A stretch of DNA of 54,354 nucleotides from DTU089 sp002440045 (GCA_937885695.1 CALABP010000023.1:1-54354); one strand, 5' to 3'. Numbered from the stretch's first letter, positions 23,736-33,225 are shown. Numbers and translations: made by a program. The notes: generated by a model from the sequence alone, not told the origin.

Positions 23736-25007
23736 ATGTTTGTAGATAAAGCAAAAATCCGAATAACCGCGGGCAACGGCGGAAACGGCGCGGTAGCCTT
23801 TCACCGTGAAAAATACGTTGCGGCAGGCGGACCCGATGGCGGCGACGGCGGCAAGGGCGGCAACATTGTTTTTAAAGTTGACGACAACCTTTCAACCCTT
23901 TCGGATTTCAGATACAAAAGAAAATACAAAGCACCGAACGGCGAAAACGGCAGAGGCTCGCGCTGTAACGGAAAGCGCGGCGAGGACCTTTATATAAAAG
24001 TGCCGCGCGGTACTCTTATACGCGAAGTAACAACGGGCGCCGTTATGGCAGATATGAGCAAAACAGAAGAATTTATCGCCGCAAAGGGCGGTAAGGGCGG
24101 CTGGGGCAATTCGCACTTTGCAACGCCCACAAGGCAGGTTCCGCGTTTTGCTAAAGACGGCGCACCGGGCGAAGATTGGGAGGTTACGCTCGAATTAAAG
24201 CTTCTTGCAGATGTCGGCTTAATCGGCTTTCCCAATGTCGGAAAGTCCTCGCTTATATCTGTTGTAAGCGAAGCAAAGCCCATTATAGCAGACTATCACT
24301 TCACAACGCTTATCCCCGTCCCCGGCGTTGTAAGAATGGGCCCCGAAAGCAGTTTTGTTATTGCCGATATTCCGGGAATTATCGAAGGTGCAAGCGAGGG
24401 CGTCGGTCTCGGTCACGAATTTTTAAGGCACATTGAAAGGTGCAGACTTCTTGTCCATGTTGTTGACGTTTCAGGCAGCGAAGGCAGAGACCCGATAGAA
24501 GATTTTGAAGCCATAAACGCGGAACTTAAAAAGTATAACGAAGAGCTTTCTTCATATCCGCAAATCGTCGCCGGCAACAAAATTGACCTTGCAACCGACG
24601 AGCAAAGAGCGCGCTTTAAAGAATATATATGCAAAAAAGGCCTTTCCTATTACGAAATTATAGCGCCCATTGCCGAGGGTACAAAAGAGCTTATAAACGA
24701 AGTTGCCAAAGAGCTCAAAAAGCTTCCGCCGGTTAAGATATACGAAAGCGAGCCGATTACGCCCGACGAGATTTTCAAGACGTCAAAGCACGACTATAAC
24801 ATTCGCGTTGAGGGCGACGTTTATATAATCGAAGCCGAATGGCTTGCAAAAATTCTTATGAAAACCGATATGAACGACTATGAGTCGCTTCAATATTTTC
24901 AGAATGTTTTGCAAACAAGCGGAATTATAGACGCCCTTGTTGAAAAAGGTATTCAAGAGGGCGACACCGTAAGCATTTATGATTTGGAGTTTGACTATGT
25001 TCCCTGA
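23736..25007 (+). CDS. obgE: GTPase ObgE/CgtA
   Basis: 423 residues. The glycine-rich Obg domain (1 to about 157, 'GNGGNGAVAFHREKYV', 'GGPDGGDGGKGGN') is followed by the G domain (about 158-330) with G1 'GFPNVGKSSL', G3 'DIPGIIEGA' and G4 'GNKIDLA'. The C-terminal OCT domain follows (about 350-423). It acts in 50S subunit maturation and stress/stringent signalling. Start: ATG with CGGAGG five bases upstream. It opens a plus-strand run obgE-mrnC-yitT-lepA, with mrnC overlapping it by 11 bases. Confidence 0.96.
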   Translation: MFVDKAKIRITAGNGGNGAVAFHREKYVAAGGPDGGDGGKGGNIVFKVDDNLSTLSDFRYKRKYKAPNGENGRGSRCNGKRGEDLYIKVPRGTLIREVTTGAVMADMSKTEEFIAAKGGKGGWGNSHFATPTRQVPRFAKDGAPGEDWEVTLELKLLADVGLIGFPNVGKSSLISVVSEAKPIIADYHFTTLIPVPGVVRMGPESSFVIADIPGIIEGASEGVGLGHEFLRHIERCRLLVHVVDVSGSEGRDPIEDFEAINAELKKYNEELSSYPQIVAGNKIDLATDEQRARFKEYICKKGLSYYEIIAPIAEGTKELINEVAKELKKLPPVKIYESEPITPDEIFKTSKHDYNIRVEGDVYIIEAEWLAKILMKTDMNDYESLQYFQNVLQTSGIIDALVEKGIQEGDTVSIYDLEFDYVP

Positions 25008-25449
25008 GTCGGATATAACGGAAACCTTTAAGTGTGAAGCGCTAAGCGAAAAAAAAGCGCGTATGTTCAGCCCCCTAACGCTTGCCTTTTTGGGCGATGC
25101 GGTTTACAGCCTTCTTGTAAGAAATATGCTGACTTCTAAAGAAAACAAGCCTGCGGGCGCGCTTCACAGAGAATCAATAACGCTTGTTAACGCCGCTTCT
25201 CAGGCGGCGGCGGCAAGGCGCATTATGCCGTTTTTAACAGAAGCGGAGCTTGCTGTTTTCAAGCGCGGCAGAAACGCGCACAGCGCACATTCGCCCAAAA
25301 ACCAAAGCAGTGCCGACTATCGCACCGCAACGGGGCTTGAGGCTTTATACGGCTATTTATTTTTATGCAAAAACGGCGAACGCATTTCTTACATATTCAA
25401 TAAAAGCACAGGTGAAGAATACATTGAAAAAACCGATAACGAAACTTAA
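24997..25449 (+). CDS. mrnC: Mini-ribonuclease 3
   Basis: 150 residues: a lone RNase III catalytic domain without a dsRNA-binding domain, which matures 23S rRNA ends in Bacillus. 'LAFLGDAVYSLLVRNML' carries the catalytic Asp, and 'RNAHSAHSPKNQSSADYRTATGL...EALYGYLFL' contains the Mini-III substrate loop and the second acidic site. The start is the ATG at 24997 with GGAG eight bases upstream, inside the end of obgE. In many Firmicutes it is next to cysS, not obgE. Confidence 0.93.
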   Translation: MFPESDITETFKCEALSEKKARMFSPLTLAFLGDAVYSLLVRNMLTSKENKPAGALHRESITLVNAASQAAAARRIMPFLTEAELAVFKRGRNAHSAHSPKNQSSADYRTATGLEALYGYLFLCKNGERISYIFNKSTGEEYIEKTDNET

Positions 25450-26305
25450 AGCCTCAACCGTAAAAACAGTTATACTTGACTATTCAATAATACTGCTCGG
25501 TTCTTTGATTTATGCCTTTGCGGTCGATTATTTCATTGTGCCGAACAACATTTCCGCGGGCGGAGTAACGGGTATAGCAACGCTTGTAAACTACGGCACG
25601 GGCTTCCCTATAGGTGTTGCATCAATTATAATAAACATCCCCATTATTATTGCCGCCTTTAAATGCTTTGGCATAGGCATGCTTATAAGAACGGCGTTTG
25701 CGACGTTTTTCACTTCGATATTCATTGATATTCTGAATCTTTTTATTACGCCGTATCAAAGCGAAAACACGCTTCTCGCCGCTATTTTCGGCGGTGCTAT
25801 CGGCGGCATCGGTCTCGGGCTTGTCTTTTTAAGAGGCGGCACAACCGGCGGCACCGATATTGTTGCAAAGCTTATTAAAAAATACCGCCCTCACCTTTCG
25901 GTCGGCACGATAATGCTTGTTTGCGACCTGCTTGTGGTCACAGCAACGTTTATCGTCTTTAAAAGTATCGAGAGCGTAATGTTCTCGGCAATCGTTATTT
26001 TCCTTACTTCAAAATGCATCGACTACATCGTTTACGGCGCTTCGCAAAGCAAAATGATTATGGTGATAACCGATAAAAAGGACGAGATAGTCAAAAAGAT
26101 TTTTGAAGATGAGGACTGCCGCGGAATCACGCTTTTGCCGGCAAAAGGAGCATACAGCGGAGACGACAAAAATATTGTTCTTACCGTTGTGAGACCGAAC
26201 GAGGTTATCAGAATAAACAAAATTGTAAAAGATATTGACCCGAATGCGTTTACCGTTATTTCCGACGCAACAGAAGTTTACGGCGACGGCTTTCAAAAGT
26301 CTTAA
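25424..26305 (+). CDS. YitT family membrane protein (DUF161/DUF2179)
   Basis: About 293 residues. Five to six hydrophobic segments (about 15-185) include the family features 'VDYFIVPNNISAGGVTGIAT' and 'LRGGTTGGTDIVAKLI', followed by a cytosolic DUF2179 domain (about 205-290, 'GITLLPAKGAYSGDDKNI'). Function is unknown; the family is common in Firmicutes. I choose the TTG at 25424, with AGGTG nine bases upstream. The frame is open far upstream only because it shadows mrnC; a GTG at 25412 lacks a ribosome site. It overlaps mrnC by 26 bases. Confidence 0.85.
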   Translation: MKKPITKLKASTVKTVILDYSIILLGSLIYAFAVDYFIVPNNISAGGVTGIATLVNYGTGFPIGVASIIINIPIIIAAFKCFGIGMLIRTAFATFFTSIFIDILNLFITPYQSENTLLAAIFGGAIGGIGLGLVFLRGGTTGGTDIVAKLIKKYRPHLSVGTIMLVCDLLVVTATFIVFKSIESVMFSAIVIFLTSKCIDYIVYGASQSKMIMVITDKKDEIVKKIFEDEDCRGITLLPAKGAYSGDDKNIVLTVVRPNEVIRINKIVKDIDPNAFTVISDATEVYGDGFQKS

Positions 26306-26328
26306 ATTACCGAAAGGAAACACGCAAT

Positions 26329-28143
26329 ATGTCCCTTGTTAAAAAAGACAACATTCGCAATTTTTCAATAATTGCTCACATAGACCACGGCAAATCAACC
26401 CTTGCCGACCGTCTTTTAGAGCTTACGGGCACAGTCGCAAAAAGAGATATGGAAAACCAGCTTCTTGACGATATGGAGCTTGAAAGAGAACGCGGAATTA
26501 CCATAAAGGCGCACGCCGTAAGGCTCGAATACAAAGCAAACGACGGCAAAAATTACAGCCTTAACCTTATAGACACCCCCGGTCACGTTGACTTTAACTA
26601 TGAGGTTTCGCGCTCGCTTGCCGCCTGCGAAGGCGCAATTCTTATTGTAGACGCGTCGCAGGGCATTGAAGCGCAAACGCTTGCAAACACTTATCTTGCG
26701 CTTGACCACAACCTTGAGCTTGTGCCTGTAATAAATAAAATAGACCTGCCGTCTGCTGACCCCGACAGGGTTGCTTCGGACGTTGAAGAGATAATCGGCC
26801 TTCCTTGCGACGACGCACCGCGCATTTCGGCAAAAACGGGTGAAAACGTCCCCGAGGTTTTAGAAAAAATAGTTGAGCTTGTGCCGCCGCCCACAGGCGA
26901 CGACGACGCACCGCTCAGAGCCTTGATTTTTGATTCGGTATATGACAATTACAAAGGCGTTATTGTATATGTGCGCGTTGTAGACGGCACAATAAAACCC
27001 GGCGACACCATGAAAATGATGGCTACGGGCGCGGAATTCACCGTTGTTGAAACTGGATATATGAAAGCCACTTCACTTTCCCCTCAGGAAAAACTCACTT
27101 CGGGCGAAGTCGGCTACATAACGGCTTCAATTAAAACCGTAAGCGACGCGCGCGTCGGCGACACGGTTACACTCGCTTCGCGCCCCGCAAAAGAGGCGCT
27201 TCCCGGCTATCGCAAGGTAACGCCCATGGTTTTTTGCGGCATCTACCCTGCCGATGGCGCAGACTATGAAAACCTACACGAGGCGCTTGAAAAGCTTCAG
27301 TTAAACGACGCTTCGCTTTCTTATGAGCCTGAAACCTCGGGTGCGCTGGGCTTCGGTTTCAGATGCGGCTTTCTTGGGCTGCTGCATCTTGAAATTATAC
27401 AGGAGCGCCTTGAACGTGAATATGACCTTGACCTTGTTACAACCGTTCCGAGCGTTATTTATAAAATTCATCTTACAAACGGCACCATTGTTGAAATAGA
27501 CAACCCGACCCACTACCCCGACCCTGCAACGATAGACTATTGCGAAGAGCCTGTTGCCGACGCACACATTTATTCGCCGCCCGAATATGTCGGCGCTATT
27601 ATGGATTTGTGCCAGGAGCGCCGCGGCACGTTCAAGGATATGACATATATATCCTCTGACAGAGTTGAGCTTAAATACGACCTGCCGCTGAACGAAATTA
27701 TTTATGACTTTTTTGACGCGCTTAAATCCCGAACGCGCGGCTATGCTTCGCTTGACTATGAGGTTTCCGCGTACAAGCGTTCAAATCTTGTGAAGCTTGA
27801 CGTTCTTTTGAACGGCGACGCGGTTGACGCGCTTTCGTTTATAGTTCACTCGGACAAAGCATACGGCAGAGCGCGTAAGATTGCCGAAAAGCTTAAAGAC
27901 AACATTCCGAGACAGATGTTTGAAATACCGATTCAAATTGCAATCGGCGGCAAGGTAATCGCCCGCGAAACCGTTAAAGCAATGCGTAAAGACGTGCTTG
28001 CAAAGTGCTACGGCGGCGACATAACGCGAAAGAAAAAGCTTCTTGAAAAGCAGAAAGAAGGCAAAAAGCGTATGCGCTCGTTCGGTACGGTCGAAGTTCC
28101 TCAGGAAGCGTTTATGGCAATTCTCAAGCTTGATGACGATTAA
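26329..28143 (+). CDS. lepA: Elongation factor 4 (LepA)
   Basis: 604 residues; a ribosome-bound GTPase that back-translocates or aids initiation under stress. G1 'IIAHIDHGKSTLADRL', G2 'RGITIKAHAV', G3 'LIDTPGHVDFN', G4 'VINKIDLP'. Domain II follows, then the LepA-specific C-terminal domain ending in 'KAMRKDVLAKCYGGDITRKK' and 'KQKEGKKRMRSFG'. Start: ATG with GAAAGGAAA upstream. It ends the obgE run; in Bacillus lepA is usually followed by hemN, which is not the case here. Confidence 0.97.
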   Translation: MSLVKKDNIRNFSIIAHIDHGKSTLADRLLELTGTVAKRDMENQLLDDMELERERGITIKAHAVRLEYKANDGKNYSLNLIDTPGHVDFNYEVSRSLAACEGAILIVDASQGIEAQTLANTYLALDHNLELVPVINKIDLPSADPDRVASDVEEIIGLPCDDAPRISAKTGENVPEVLEKIVELVPPPTGDDDAPLRALIFDSVYDNYKGVIVYVRVVDGTIKPGDTMKMMATGAEFTVVETGYMKATSLSPQEKLTSGEVGYITASIKTVSDARVGDTVTLASRPAKEALPGYRKVTPMVFCGIYPADGADYENLHEALEKLQLNDASLSYEPETSGALGFGFRCGFLGLLHLEIIQERLEREYDLDLVTTVPSVIYKIHLTNGTIVEIDNPTHYPDPATIDYCEEPVADAHIYSPPEYVGAIMDLCQERRGTFKDMTYISSDRVELKYDLPLNEIIYDFFDALKSRTRGYASLDYEVSAYKRSNLVKLDVLLNGDAVDALSFIVHSDKAYGRARKIAEKLKDNIPRQMFEIPIQIAIGGKVIARETVKAMRKDVLAKCYGGDITRKKKLLEKQKEGKKRMRSFGTVEVPQEAFMAILKLDDD

Positions 28144-28150
28144 TACCTTA

Positions 28151-28188
28151 AAAAACGGCGGTCACAAAAAGCGTGACCGCCGTTTTTT
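28151..28188. terminator. Bidirectional terminator between lepA and engB
   Basis: A perfect 10-bp stem CGGCGGTCAC/GTGACCGCCG (28156-28165 with 28173-28182), with TTTTTT on the plus side and AAAAAA before it, serving both converging genes. Confidence 0.9.
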
Positions 28189-28208
28189 ACTCAATATATT
28201 GTAAATTG

Positions 28209-28790
28209 CTAATCCGATACTCTGTCAAGAACCTCTTTGAGCTTTAAAAGCCCGTCGCCGTTTTGCGCCGAAAAAGGTATTGCTTCAACATCGCCGTAAG
28301 AAGCAAGCTCAGTTTTTAAAGCCGCCTCGCGCGCTTTATACTCGGTGCGGTTCAGTTTATCGGACTTTGTTGCAACGACAACAAACGGAATGCCGCTTTC
28401 TTTCAAAAAGTCCATCATCATATAATCATCCTCTGTCGGCTCGCGGCGCATATCCACAAGCTGAACGACAAGGCGAATGTTTCTTGACGATTTGAAATAG
28501 CCCTCCATCATTTCAGCCCAGCGGCGTTTTTCGCCGCGCGCCACCTTTGCATAGCCATATCCCGGAAGGTCAACGATTCTTACGCCGTCGGTTTTAAAAA
28601 AGTTTATTGTAATTGTTTTGCCCGGAACAGAAGAAACCCTTGCAAGATTTTTTCGATTAAAAAGCTTGTTGAGCGTTGAAGATTTCCCTACGTTTGAGCG
28701 CCCGGCAAAAGCTATTTCGGGCAATGTTGACTCGGGTATCTGCGAAAGCGTACCGTAAGCCGCTTCAAATTCAACTTTGTTATAATTCAT
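28209..28790 (-). CDS. engB: Ribosome biogenesis GTP-binding protein EngB/YsxC
   Basis: 193 residues; a small GTPase needed late in 50S assembly. 'IAFAGRSNVGKSSTLNKLF' (G1), 'TITINFF' (G2), 'RIVDLPGYGYAKV' (G3) and 'VVATKSDKLNR' (G4). The ATG at 28790 has GAGGTG four bases upstream; an in-frame GTG at 28796 lies within that site. It begins 7 bases after the lon stop and ends the tig-clpP-clpX-lon-engB cluster, a classic Firmicute order. Confidence 0.95.
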   Translation of the reverse strand: MNYNKVEFEAAYGTLSQIPESTLPEIAFAGRSNVGKSSTLNKLFNRKNLARVSSVPGKTITINFFKTDGVRIVDLPGYGYAKVARGEKRRWAEMMEGYFKSSRNIRLVVQLVDMRREPTEDDYMMMDFLKESGIPFVVVATKSDKLNRTEYKAREAALKTELASYGDVEAIPFSAQNGDGLLKLKEVLDRVSD

Positions 28791-28797
28791 AAGCACC

Positions 28798-31212
28798 TCA
28801 CGAATAGACGGCTCTTGCGCCGTTTTTCGGCTCTCGGTTTAAAACGCACGCCTTTTTCTCACTTACTTTATCTGCCGTTTTTTTGCTTTCAAGAGCCAGC
28901 GACAGCACTTCGTCAAGAGTCGATACAGGGATAAAATCAACCGACTTTTTAATTACTTCGTCAACCTTTTCAAGGTCAGGCTCGTTATCTTTGGGGATAA
29001 GCACGGTTTTCATTCCGTTTTTAAAGGCGGCAGTCGCCTTTTCTCTTAACCCGCCGATGGGCAAAACCTTGCCGCGAAGGGTTATTTCACCCGTCATTGC
29101 AACGTCGGAATAAACGCGCCTTCCCGAGAGCGCCGAAGCGAGCGCCGTTGTTATTGTAACGCCTGCCGACGGGCCGTCTTTCGGAACTGCGCCTTCGGGG
29201 ACGTGTATGTGAATATCGCGTGTTTTATAAAACGACGGGTCTATTTCTAAAGCCTCAGCTTTGCTTCTTATATATGTAACGGCGGCTTTTGCCGACTCTT
29301 TCATAACATCACCCAAAGAGCCTGTTAACTCAAGCTTTCCGCTGCCCTCAAGCACGGCGACTTCAATCTGCATCATTTCGCCGCCGACCGAGGTCCACGC
29401 AAGACCGTTTGCAGCGCCCAGCATATCTTCAAAATTAAATTCGTCGGGCTTGTATTTAACCGCGCCGAGGTATTTCGGCAAATCGGAGGAATTAACGGTA
29501 ATTTTCCCGTCAAAGCCCTCGGCAAACTCAAGCGCACAGCGTCTTAAAAGCTTTGCAATGCACCTTTCAAGCGTTCTTACGCCCGCTTCTTTTGTGTAGC
29601 CTGCAATAATCGCTCTTAAAGCGCCGTCGGTTATGCGGACGTTTTGCGGCGTCATGGCAAATTTTTTGAGCTGCTTCGGCAAAAGATGCTTTTTTGCGAT
29701 ATTGAACTTTTCGTCGGCTGTATAGCTGTAAAGCTCGATTATATCCATTCTGTCGAAAAGCGGCGCGGGAATCTGCGAAGCGTCGTTTGCGGTTGTTACA
29801 AAAAGAACCTTGCTTAAATCAAACGGGATTTCTATGTAATGGTCGCAAAACGAAAAATTCTGCTCGCCGTCAAGAACTTCAAGAAGAGCCGACGACGGGT
29901 CGCCCTTATAGTCGCTTCCGAGCTTGTCTATTTCGTCAAGCAAAATAAGCGGGTTTGAAGTCTGAGCCTGTTCAAGCGCCGTTATTATGCGCCCGGGCAT
30001 TGAGCCGATATATGTTTTTCTGTGACCTCTTATTTCGGCTTCATCGCGGACGCCGCCGAGAGATATGCGAACATACTCGCGGTTCATCGCCTTTGCAAGC
30101 GAGCGCGCTATAGAGGTTTTACCGACGCCGGGCGGGCCGACAAGGCAAAGTATTTGCGAATTGATGTCGCCCGAAAGCTTTTTTACCGCTATAAGCTCAA
30201 GCACGCGCTCTTTAACATCCGAAAGCCCGTAATGGTCTTTATTGAGAATGCGGCGCGCTTTGTTGACGTCAAGCGATTCTTTTGAATATTTACCCCAGGG
30301 AAGCGCGATAACGCGCTCAAGATACGAGCGTGAAACGGCAGCTTCGGGTGAGCCGGAGGCGCTTTTCATAAGACGGTTGCATTCGTCAAAAAGGCGTTTT
30401 TTTGATTTTTCGTCAATCGGCAATGCTTCTATCTTTTCTTTAAAGCTTTCCGCCTCGGCAATCGGCGAATCATCCTCGTTAAGCTCTTGCGAAATGACCT
30501 TCATTTCTTCTCTTAAAAAGTAGTCGCGCTGGCTTTTATCCATACGCTCCTGAACTCTGTTCTGAATATCCATTTCAAGAGTAAGAATATCGGTTTCTTT
30601 TACAAGCATTTTGCAAAGAAGCTCGGCGCGGCGTATCGGGTCAAACGAAATAAGAAGATTAATCTTATCCTCAAAGCCGAGAACCGTATTGCTGCTTATA
30701 AAGTCTGTAAGAACGGATAAATCGTTCTCTTCGTTAACGGCAAGCGGCACGTCGGGCGCCATTCGCGGGGCAACCTCGGCATATTCGTTAAAAATATCTT
30801 TAAGACTCCTTGTAAGCGCCTCGGCGTAAAGCTCGTCCGCCTTTTTAATCTTTTTTTCAAAAAACGGTATTACTTCAGCCTTTAAAAACGGCGCGGTTTT
30901 AAGTGGACTTAAAATAGCCGCACGGCACTTGCCCTCAATCGCAACGCGCATATTGTCGGAATTGGGAAGCTTGATAAGCTGTTTTATTTCAGCCACAACG
31001 CCTATTTTGTTAAGGTCGTCAAAATCGGGGTCCTCTGTTGCGGCGTCTTTTTGCGCAACAAGGAAAATAAGCCTGTCGCCTGCAGTTGCGGCTTTAAGAG
31101 CCGCCATGGACTTTGCCCTGCCGACGTCGAAGCTGAGCGTCATATTCGGAAAAATTACGACGCCGCGCATCGCCAATACAGGCATTTCGGTTTTATTAAT
31201 TGTGTTATCCAT
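28798..31212 (-). CDS. lon: ATP-dependent protease Lon (LonA)
   Basis: 804 residues. An N-terminal substrate domain ('MPVLAMRGVVIFPNMTLSF', to about 300) and AAA+ module with Walker A 'LVGPPGVGKTSIARSLA' and Walker B 'ILLDEIDKLG' precede a C-terminal protease with the catalytic Ser in 'VPKDGPSAGVT' and the Lys about 45 residues later ('GGLREKATAAF'). Degrades damaged and regulatory proteins in the cytosol. The ATG at 31212 has no ribosome site and lies 20 bases after the clpX stop, behind a hairpin, so translation may depend on clpX. Confidence 0.96.
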   Translation of the reverse strand: MDNTINKTEMPVLAMRGVVIFPNMTLSFDVGRAKSMAALKAATAGDRLIFLVAQKDAATEDPDFDDLNKIGVVAEIKQLIKLPNSDNMRVAIEGKCRAAILSPLKTAPFLKAEVIPFFEKKIKKADELYAEALTRSLKDIFNEYAEVAPRMAPDVPLAVNEENDLSVLTDFISSNTVLGFEDKINLLISFDPIRRAELLCKMLVKETDILTLEMDIQNRVQERMDKSQRDYFLREEMKVISQELNEDDSPIAEAESFKEKIEALPIDEKSKKRLFDECNRLMKSASGSPEAAVSRSYLERVIALPWGKYSKESLDVNKARRILNKDHYGLSDVKERVLELIAVKKLSGDINSQILCLVGPPGVGKTSIARSLAKAMNREYVRISLGGVRDEAEIRGHRKTYIGSMPGRIITALEQAQTSNPLILLDEIDKLGSDYKGDPSSALLEVLDGEQNFSFCDHYIEIPFDLSKVLFVTTANDASQIPAPLFDRMDIIELYSYTADEKFNIAKKHLLPKQLKKFAMTPQNVRITDGALRAIIAGYTKEAGVRTLERCIAKLLRRCALEFAEGFDGKITVNSSDLPKYLGAVKYKPDEFNFEDMLGAANGLAWTSVGGEMMQIEVAVLEGSGKLELTGSLGDVMKESAKAAVTYIRSKAEALEIDPSFYKTRDIHIHVPEGAVPKDGPSAGVTITTALASALSGRRVYSDVAMTGEITLRGKVLPIGGLREKATAAFKNGMKTVLIPKDNEPDLEKVDEVIKKSVDFIPVSTLDEVLSLALESKKTADKVSEKKACVLNREPKNGARAVYS

Positions 31213-31224
31213 AATATATGCGAA

Positions 31225-31247
31225 AAGCAGGCTTAAACGGCCTGCTT
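31225..31247 (-). other. Hairpin around the clpX stop codon
   Basis: A perfect 8-bp stem AAGCAGGC/GCCTGCTT (31225-31232 with 31240-31247) with the clpX stop in its 7-base loop. Minus-strand sequence after it is TTCGCATATATT, so it is not a convincing terminator. It may modulate passage of ribosomes or polymerase from clpX into lon. Confidence 0.5.
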
Positions 31248-32492
31248 ATCTCCTTTCGGCCTTTTTAATATTATCGGCTCAGCCTTGCCGTCCACCGTAT
31301 CCGCCGTTACCCTTACGGTTTCAATCGTCGGGTCAGAGGGGGCGGTATACATAATCGGAATTAAAATCTGCTCAAACAGCGAACGCAAACCGCGCGCGCC
31401 CGTTTCTTTTTCGATGGTAAGCTGTGCTACGCGCCTTACAGCCTCGGGCGTAAAGTCAAGCGTAATGTCATCCATCTTAAAAAGGCTTTCATACTGCTTT
31501 AAAAGCGCGTTTTTAGGCTCGGTAATAATTTTAACAAGCGCGTCTTCGTCAAGGTTTTTAAGCCCCGTAATAACAGGGATTCTGCCGACAAGCTCGGGAA
31601 TTAAACCGAACTTTACAAGGTCCTGCGGAATAACCTTTGACATAAGGTCCATTGATTTCAAATCGCTTTTAGAGCGGATTTCAGCGCCGAAGCCGAGCAT
31701 ACTTTTGCCCATACGCTCTTCAACAATTTTTTCGATTCCCGAAAAAGCGCCGCCGCAAATAAACAGGATTTTTGAAGTATCTATCTGAATAAACTCCTGC
31801 TGCGGGTGCTTTCTGCCGCCCTGCGGCGGAACATTTGCAACCGTGCCCTCGATTATTTTAAGAAGCGCCTGCTGAACGCCTTCGCCGCTGACGTCGCGCG
31901 TTATTGAAGCGTTTTCGGACTTTCTTGCGATTTTATCTATTTCGTCGATATAAATAATGCCGCGCTCGGCTCTTGAAATATCAAAATCCGCCGCCTGAAT
32001 AAGCCTTAAAAGAATGTTTTCAACGTCCTCGCCGACATAGCCCGCTTCTGTAAGGGTTGTGGCGTCTGCAATAGCAAACGGAACGTCAAGTATTTTTGCG
32101 AGCGTTGAAGCAAGAAGCGTTTTGCCGACGCCCGTCGGCCCTAAAAGAAGCACGTTGCTTTTGCCTATTTCAACGTCGTCGCGGCGGTTTTTATAAATTC
32201 GCTTATAGTGGTTATAGACAGACACGCTCAAAACTTTTTTGGCGTCATCCTGCCCTATAACGTATTCGTCAAGCTTTTCTTTAATTTCAAGCGGCTTGGG
32301 AAGGGTCTTGCCCTGTTTTTTTGCCGGTCTTTTCGTATCCTGCGGCGCGCCGTCGATTATATCGACGCAAAGCTCAACGCATTCGTCGCAAATATAAACG
32401 CCGGGACCTGCAATAAGTCTATCGACCTCATCCTGAGTTTTGCCGCAGAAAGAGCAGCGAACCGTCTTTTCTCTTTCGTCATCTCGTGCCAA
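31233..32492 (-). CDS. clpX: ATP-dependent Clp protease ATP-binding subunit ClpX
   Basis: 419 residues. An N-terminal C4 zinc-binding domain ('RCSFCGKTQ', 'YICDECVELC') is followed by AAA+ with Walker A 'LLGPTGVGKTLLA', Walker B 'IIYIDEIDKIA', and the 'IGF' loop for ClpP docking appearing here as 'MLGFGAE'. It unfolds substrates and feeds them to ClpP. I place the start at TTG 32492, eight bases after GGAGG; a GTG at 32501 overlaps the ribosome site. It follows clpP after a 150-base spacer that contains a long stem-loop. Confidence 0.96.
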   Translation of the reverse strand: MARDDEREKTVRCSFCGKTQDEVDRLIAGPGVYICDECVELCVDIIDGAPQDTKRPAKKQGKTLPKPLEIKEKLDEYVIGQDDAKKVLSVSVYNHYKRIYKNRRDDVEIGKSNVLLLGPTGVGKTLLASTLAKILDVPFAIADATTLTEAGYVGEDVENILLRLIQAADFDISRAERGIIYIDEIDKIARKSENASITRDVSGEGVQQALLKIIEGTVANVPPQGGRKHPQQEFIQIDTSKILFICGGAFSGIEKIVEERMGKSMLGFGAEIRSKSDLKSMDLMSKVIPQDLVKFGLIPELVGRIPVITGLKNLDEDALVKIITEPKNALLKQYESLFKMDDITLDFTPEAVRRVAQLTIEKETGARGLRSLFEQILIPIMYTAPSDPTIETVRVTADTVDGKAEPIILKRPKGDKQAV

Positions 32493-32559
32493 AAAAAGCA
32501 CCTCCGCTAAAAATGAATGGGAAAGCGCGCAAAAAGAAACACTGTTTCAAAAAGCGCCG

Positions 32560-32639
32560 TGTAACAGATGATAAATCGGGAAAAAATCCCGGCGGAAAGC
32601 ACACCGCCAAGATTTTCCCGGAAATTAATCGGTGTTACA
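32560..32639 (-). other. 80-base stem-loop between clpP and clpX
   Basis: Three stacked helices: TGTAACA/TGTTACA (outermost, 32639-32633 with 32566-32560), CGGGAAAATC/GATTTTTTCCCG, and GGCGG/CCGCC at the top. No U-tract follows the outer stem, though TTTTTT follows the inner GGCGG hairpin. It could be a processing site, a partial terminator, or a regulatory RNA element. Confidence 0.5.
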
Positions 32640-32643
32640 AAAG

Positions 32644-33225
32644 TTATCTTTTATCAAGTATTTTGTCAACAAGGCCGTAATTTAAAGCCTCTTCTGCAGA
32701 AAGCCAATTATCACGCTCTGTGTCGCGCGTAATTTCTTCAATAGACCTGCCTGTGTTTTCGGCAAGAATGCTGTTAATGCGCTGTCTGCTCTTTTTAATG
32801 TGGTCGGCGGCAATAAGAATTTCGGTTGCCTGACCCTGAGCGCCGCCCAAGGGCTGATGAATCATAACCTCGGCATTGGGCAAAACATAGCGTTTGCCCT
32901 TTGTGCCCGACGAGAGAAGAAACGCGCCCATTGAAGCCGCCATACCCATACAAATTGTTGAAACATCGCATTTGATGTAACGCATTGTATCGTATATTGC
33001 AAAGCCGGAGCTTATACTGCCGCCGGGGCTGTTGATGTAAAAGCTGATGTCTTTTTCAGGGTCCTGACCCTCAAGATAAAGAAGCTGAGCAACGATTATG
33101 CTTGCCGTAGCGTCGTTGACTTCGTCGGAAAGAACGATAATTCTGTCATCAAGAAGTCTTGAAAAAATATCGTAAGAGCGTTCGCCCCTGTTTGTTTGCT
33201 CAATAACATAAGGTACAAGTGCCAT
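32644..33225 (-). CDS. clpP: ATP-dependent Clp protease proteolytic subunit ClpP
   Basis: 193 residues, the normal length. Catalytic triad: Ser in 'CMGMAASMGAFLLSSG', His in 'VMIHQPLGGAQGQA', Asp in 'RDTERDNWLSAEEAL'. 'YINSPGGSISSGFAIYDTM' lines the active site. It forms the tetradecameric chamber with ClpX. Start: ATG with GGGAGG seven bases upstream. No CtsR heptad repeats were found in front of it. Confidence 0.97.
   Translation of the reverse strand: MALVPYVIEQTNRGERSYDIFSRLLDDRIIVLSDEVNDATASIIVAQLLYLEGQDPEKDISFYINSPGGSISSGFAIYDTMRYIKCDVSTICMGMAASMGAFLLSSGTKGKRYVLPNAEVMIHQPLGGAQGQATEILIAADHIKKSRQRINSILAENTGRSIEEITRDTERDNWLSAEEALNYGLVDKILDKR

Noticed and set aside
25250..25423. Extension of the YitT protein by 58 residues into mrnC.
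   Set aside because: The added residues shadow the mrnC frame and lack membrane or family features; the TTG at 25424 has a ribosome site.
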